From Vibrio fluminensis (GTDB taxonomy: Bacteria > Pseudomonadota > Gammaproteobacteria > Enterobacterales > Vibrionaceae): DNA of 64,000 nucleotides. The DNA lies in contig NZ_JADILO010000006.1 of the NCBI RefSeq assembly GCF_015278125.1, positions 107,215 to 171,214 of the forward strand. The letters are read 5' to 3'. How positions within the stretch are numbered: position 1 is the first letter of the stretch; each line of letters starts with the position of its first letter. Of this stretch, positions 59,602 to 64,000 are shown piece by piece. The notes under the pieces were generated by a model. The model was not told the origin of the DNA, did no database searches, and saw only the letters and a program-made list of their open reading frames with translations. Position numbers and translations under genes: made by a program.

Positions 59602-60798
59602 TTAGCTGTTCTTTTTTGCCTGCAACAATATATTGCGCGGTGAGACTTCTCGGCTACAAAACTCGCTAACAGCAACATTATAACCATGCTGTTCGAGATA
59701 AAGCGCCTTATCGAGAACTAACCATAGCTCAATACCACGCTTAAACAGTTGCTGAATTAAACTGAGCTTTTCCATTCGCCAAAAGCGCGCCTCCCCCTTA
59801 GCCAAAAACTCATCAGCATCAAACTCGGGTAATACGAGTGATTTTTGCTTTGCCGCCCAGAGGCAGAACGCAGCAAAACCCTCACCAAGTTGCGACTTCT
59901 TAATACTTGGAATTGGCAGGTAATGCTCATAACCCAGCGTTTCGCGCAGCAAGATATCGAAAGCGAGACGATAACTCATCTCCTCAAAACGATGGCGCTT
60001 AACTCTCTCACCGCCAGTAACTAACTCTTGCAAAGGAATGCGCAACTCTTGTTTCGTCAGATTTAAAACCGATTGTTTTGCCGCATTCGAGAGGGCTTGA
60101 TAACGCTCCGCTTGAATGAGATGGTAACAGCAAGGTGATATGCTCATTGCTGGTAAATGATGCTTTACAGCTTTGTTTATCAGGCTGACATGAAGGTCGC
60201 CACACGCGTGTAAGGCAACCGCATGTTGATGAGCGTTAAAGACTTGCTCTGATTCAGTGGCAAACGCATCACCTTGCACAAATTTCATTGGCAAACCTTG
60301 CTTGTCCGCCTCAATCTGTCCCGCTTCACACAGCGCTTGCTGATACTCAAAACTGGTGACCTTTTGTTGGCTTTGGCTGGCAAGAATTCGCCCAAGAAAA
60401 CCTTTACCCGAGCACCACTCAAGCCACTCACTACCACTCGCTGCTTGTAAGGCGGACTCGCCCATAGCAATGATTTGCTCAAGCTTGCGTCCCGGTACAC
60501 CCGAATCAATTCCACGCTCTAACTGCAAACCAGCCAGCGGTACCGTATTTAACTCTTGTTGTTCAAGAAAGGCATTTAGACTTGGAAAAAATGGCTGGCA
60601 CGCCAATGCGAGTCGATCAAAGTGCTGCTTATACTCTTCAATTTGTTCAGGAGTGAGAGAGTCTAACCACTGACACAATGCAGCCTGTTCTGATAACCAA
60701 GGAAGTTGCAACTGCTCGGAAACCAAAAATGGCTCAAAGCGCCAGAATTTCTGGTGTTCAGTCAGGTAGGAATCAATAAATTGAAATGATGTGAGCAT
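59602..60798 (-). CDS. SAM-dependent methyltransferase-like protein (METTL25/RRNAD1-like)
   Basis: The 398-residue protein has the class I methyltransferase loop EWCSGKGFLGRILA (about residues 143-156). Following strands contain VTSFEYQQALCEAG, VALHACGDLHVSLIN and AMSISPCCYHLI, the SPCCYH motif of the METTL25/RRNAD1-like family. The N-terminal ~130 residues are helical and without a known fold. The substrate is unknown. It lies downstream of cysB on the same strand. Confidence 0.8.
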   Translation of the reverse strand: MLTSFQFIDSYLTEHQKFWRFEPFLVSEQLQLPWLSEQAALCQWLDSLTPEQIEEYKQHFDRLALACQPFFPSLNAFLEQQELNTVPLAGLQLERGIDSGVPGRKLEQIIAMGESALQAASGSEWLEWCSGKGFLGRILASQSQQKVTSFEYQQALCEAGQIEADKQGLPMKFVQGDAFATESEQVFNAHQHAVALHACGDLHVSLINKAVKHHLPAMSISPCCYHLIQAERYQALSNAAKQSVLNLTKQELRIPLQELVTGGERVKRHRFEEMSYRLAFDILLRETLGYEHYLPIPSIKKSQLGEGFAAFCLWAAKQKSLVLPEFDADEFLAKGEARFWRMEKLSLIQQLFKRGIELWLVLDKALYLEQHGYNVAVSEFCSREVSPRNILLQAKKNS

Positions 60799-60869
60799 AC
60801 TTCCCTCAGTTTAGCTGCGCGCATAGCGTGCGCCAATTCTAGAAGGAAGTAAGCCATTTGAGTAGTGAA

Positions 60870-62226
<1,357 letters not shown>

Positions 62227-63000
62227 ATGGAATTTATGAATATTGGTTTAATCATTGCTCTGGTCGCAATTTTGTTGGTACTCGTTTTGGGTTACAACAT
62301 GATCCTGCAATACAACGCGAAAGTTGCCACAGCCAAAAAGCAAGAAAGTGCGCGATACATTGCCATTATCGATGCCACTGAAGAGTTGATCGGCCACGCT
62401 CATCACATGCCGTACAGCAAGAGTCTTTTGTTGTGCCTAAATAACCGTATTCTGGATGCCGTACAAAATATGTACGAGCTTGATCCTAAAAATAAGCAGC
62501 TCGAGCAGCGTGTTGAGCACGTAAAGCAACAAATCGAAACGTTGAAAGAGAACTTTCAAGGTGGAGATAGCGCTGTATTCAAAGCACCAAGTAATGATAA
62601 GCAAGCAATCGTAATGCTAAAGCTGGTTAAGCGACTGCGCGACACCATTCGTAACGAACACAATAAAGGCCGTTTTGATACTGAAGCTTACGTTGCAGAA
62701 AATGCGCGTCTGGAAACTATTCAATTACGCATCAATATTGAAAACGTTATTAAACGTTCAAACGATGCCATTGTACGCGGTCAACCTGGCACGGCTATTC
62801 AACTATTGCGTAAAGGCCTTCAAGTCCTTAGCACCAAAGAAGACCCTTATTCAATTCAGGCGCGAGAGAAACTTCAAGCGATGTTTGATGACCTAGAGAA
62901 GCGTCGTCAATCTCAGAGCGCATCAGAACAGCAACAGATTGTCGACAAGCAGCGCGAAGAAGATATGGATGCGCTCTTTGGTGAAAAGAAAAAGTGGTAA
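62227..63000 (+). CDS. Membrane-anchored coiled-coil protein of unknown function
   Basis: The 257-residue protein has one N-terminal transmembrane helix (about residues 5-26; IGLIIALVAILLVLVLGYNMI) and a long, charged, helical cytoplasmic part with coiled-coil potential (about 85-115 and 205-245). It ends with a glutamine-rich stretch and MDALFGEKKKW. I recognise no catalytic motif. An ATG three codons downstream (62236) has GGAA just upstream and may be the true start. It is followed after a terminator by miaE. Confidence 0.8.
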   Translation: MEFMNIGLIIALVAILLVLVLGYNMILQYNAKVATAKKQESARYIAIIDATEELIGHAHHMPYSKSLLLCLNNRILDAVQNMYELDPKNKQLEQRVEHVKQQIETLKENFQGGDSAVFKAPSNDKQAIVMLKLVKRLRDTIRNEHNKGRFDTEAYVAENARLETIQLRINIENVIKRSNDAIVRGQPGTAIQLLRKGLQVLSTKEDPYSIQAREKLQAMFDDLEKRRQSQSASEQQQIVDKQREEDMDALFGEKKKW

Positions 63001-63021
63001 TATTGTACCAATAACCCTGTT

Positions 63022-63048
63022 AAAAGGTCGCAGTTGCGACCTTTTTTG
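63022..63048 (+). terminator. Terminator between the coiled-coil gene and miaE
   Basis: AAAAGGTCGCA and TGCGACCTTTT with a two-base centre are followed by TT and then G. The miaE start is only 16 bases further on. Confidence 0.85.
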
Positions 63049-63063
63049 TTACCAAGTAAAGTC

Positions 63064-63834
63064 ATGCTAGAACAATACCAACAATTACTCGAACCCATTA
63101 ATCACTTTCTGCAGTGTCCAACACCAGATGAATGGATTGAAGAAGCGCGCAAACCAGAAAACCTTGCGACTGTTTTAATTGATCACTTACTTTGTGAGCT
63201 CAAGGCAGGTCAATCAGCTATGTACCTGATCCGCAAATATGCGGTGGATAAAAACAGCACTCACAATCTGTTGAATTGGTTTAAGCCATATGAAGATTTC
63301 GCGTACCGTGACATCGGTTCGCTTGAAACCTTGAAAGGCAAAAGCAACATTTCTAAATCCATTATGGCGAAATCAGGTTCCCCATACAGCCAAGATTTGA
63401 TTGATAAAATGGTGCTATTAATCAAAGAAGAGCTACATCACTTCTATCAAGTACTCGAAATCATGGATAGTCGCAAAATTGAATACCGCCCTATTCCTGC
63501 CAGCCGTTACGCAAAAGGCTTACTGTCAAAAATGGCCACCCATGAGCCGCAAACGCTCATCGATAAGCTGATTATTGGCGCTTATATTGAAGCGCGCTCT
63601 TGTGAGCGGTTTGCTAAGCTGGCGCCGTATATGGAAGAAGACATCGCCAAGTTCTATATCTCGCTACTGCGTTCAGAAGCAAGGCATTATCAAGATTACC
63701 TCGTATTGGCTGAAGAAATTGCGGGTAAGGATATCTCTGATCGCGTTGCGATGTTCGGCCAAGTAGAAGCAGAACTTATCTCCAGCCCTGATCAGGATTT
63801 CAAGTTCCATAGTGGCGTCCCAACGACGGTTTAA
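63064..63834 (+). CDS. miaE: tRNA-(2-methylthio-N6-(cis)-hydroxyisopentenyl adenosine)-hydroxylase MiaE
   Basis: The 256-residue di-iron enzyme hydroxylates the isopentenyl group of ms2i6A37. The metal ligands are spread over ferritin-like helices: LLCELKAGQSAM, IKEELHHFYQVLEIM (ExxH), GAYIEARSCERFAKL and LLRSEARHYQDYL (ExxH). I start at the ATG at 63064 (MLEQYQQLLEP). Ribosome site is weak. Its promoter would have to lie within or overlap the terminator upstream unless there is read-through. Confidence 0.93.
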   Translation: MLEQYQQLLEPINHFLQCPTPDEWIEEARKPENLATVLIDHLLCELKAGQSAMYLIRKYAVDKNSTHNLLNWFKPYEDFAYRDIGSLETLKGKSNISKSIMAKSGSPYSQDLIDKMVLLIKEELHHFYQVLEIMDSRKIEYRPIPASRYAKGLLSKMATHEPQTLIDKLIIGAYIEARSCERFAKLAPYMEEDIAKFYISLLRSEARHYQDYLVLAEEIAGKDISDRVAMFGQVEAELISSPDQDFKFHSGVPTTV

Positions 63835-63869
63835 GCCACAAAATTAAATGGTTTATAGTAACGAGACCA

Positions 63870-64000
63870 ATCGAGTAGGAGGAGGCCTCACGGCCTCCGT
63901 CCTCTCACACCACCGTACAAGCGTGGGTCGCATACGGCGGTTCCGAATATACTTTTAGTGACTCATACCCATTTCGCAACGAGTACAGACCCAACTCCTC
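63870..64000 (-). mobile_element. Group II intron, 3' end (partial at the right edge)
   Basis: On the minus strand a domain V-like hairpin lies at 63909-63941 (ACCGCCGTA and TACGGTGGT arms with an inner GCG/CGC and a small loop). A domain VI-like GGAGGCC/GGCCTCC hairpin follows at 63881-63898, and the sequence runs into CTCCTACTCGAT at about 63870, ending in AT as group II introns do. Upstream, the frame reads GLYSLRNGYESLKVYSEP, which resembles the 3' part of intron ORF regions. The rest of the intron and its reverse transcriptase lie beyond the window. Confidence 0.75.

Overview
The window is a stretch of core chromosome from a Vibrio-type gammaproteobacterium. The evidence is a gene order in the 10.4-28.5 kb block that matches the Escherichia coli run ptsG-ycfH-holB-tmk-mltG-pabC-fabF-acpP-fabG-fabD-fabH-plsX-rpmF-yceD-yceF-rluC-rne, together with Vibrio-like features: the ImuB/DnaE2 mutagenesis pair, CheV, an OmpW porin, MiaE, RarA-LolA-SerS away from FtsK, and small conserved proteins that look lineage-restricted. 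The species cannot be named from the sequence alone. No prophage, CRISPR array, tRNA, rRNA, toxin-antitoxin or recognisable defence island is present.

Layout. 0-3.7 kb: the 3' end of imuB and dnaE2 (translesion synthesis), closed by a MITE-like inverted-repeat element. 3.7-7.5 kb: cheV, the glucose regulator mlc, a patatin lipase and a tiny YnhF-like membrane protein. 8.1-10.2 kb: an NSS sodium symporter with its 31-residue MetS-like subunit, then a small secreted protein. 10.4-24.8 kb: ptsG followed by DNA replication, cell wall, folate, fatty-acid/phospholipid, ribosome and RNA-modification genes, almost all on the minus strand. 25-30.3 kb: rne with a long structured leader, then a SulP transporter. 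30.4-39.8 kb: rhlE, rnd, fadD, an alpha/beta hydrolase, a Slp lipoprotein, a small unknown, tsaB and yoaA. 39.8-48 kb: purU, a secreted unknown, fadH, sppA, ansA and ompW. 48.4-57 kb: a DMT exporter, a sugar acetyltransferase, serS, rarA, lolA, a SEC-C protein, an orphan pilin-like protein, dusC and a DUF6506-like protein. 56.5-61.8 kb: a three-gene ABC importer of unknown substrate, a methyltransferase and cysB. 62.2-63.8 kb: a coiled-coil membrane protein and miaE. The right edge enters the 3' end of a group II intron on the minus strand.

How it fits together. Mlc is expected to repress ptsG, and both lie here. Fatty-acid metabolism is represented from both sides: the fabF-acpP-fabG-fabD-fabH-plsX synthesis cluster and the degradation genes fadD and fadH. 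A near-consensus FadR operator lies just upstream of fadH and a weaker look-alike lies in the acpP leader. RNA metabolism is also well represented (rne, rluC, rnd, rhlE, dusC, tsaB, miaE).

The content is mainly conserved housekeeping, and I do not see a clear new multi-gene system. The most interesting signals are small and non-coding: a terminator hairpin whose 3' arm is the ribosome binding site of dusC, a nine-G tract directly before a start codon, a nested hairpin upstream of sppA, a 142-bp inverted-repeat element in the fadD leader, a duplicated enolase-binding-like motif in RNase E, a possible leaderless yceD, and the group II intron end.
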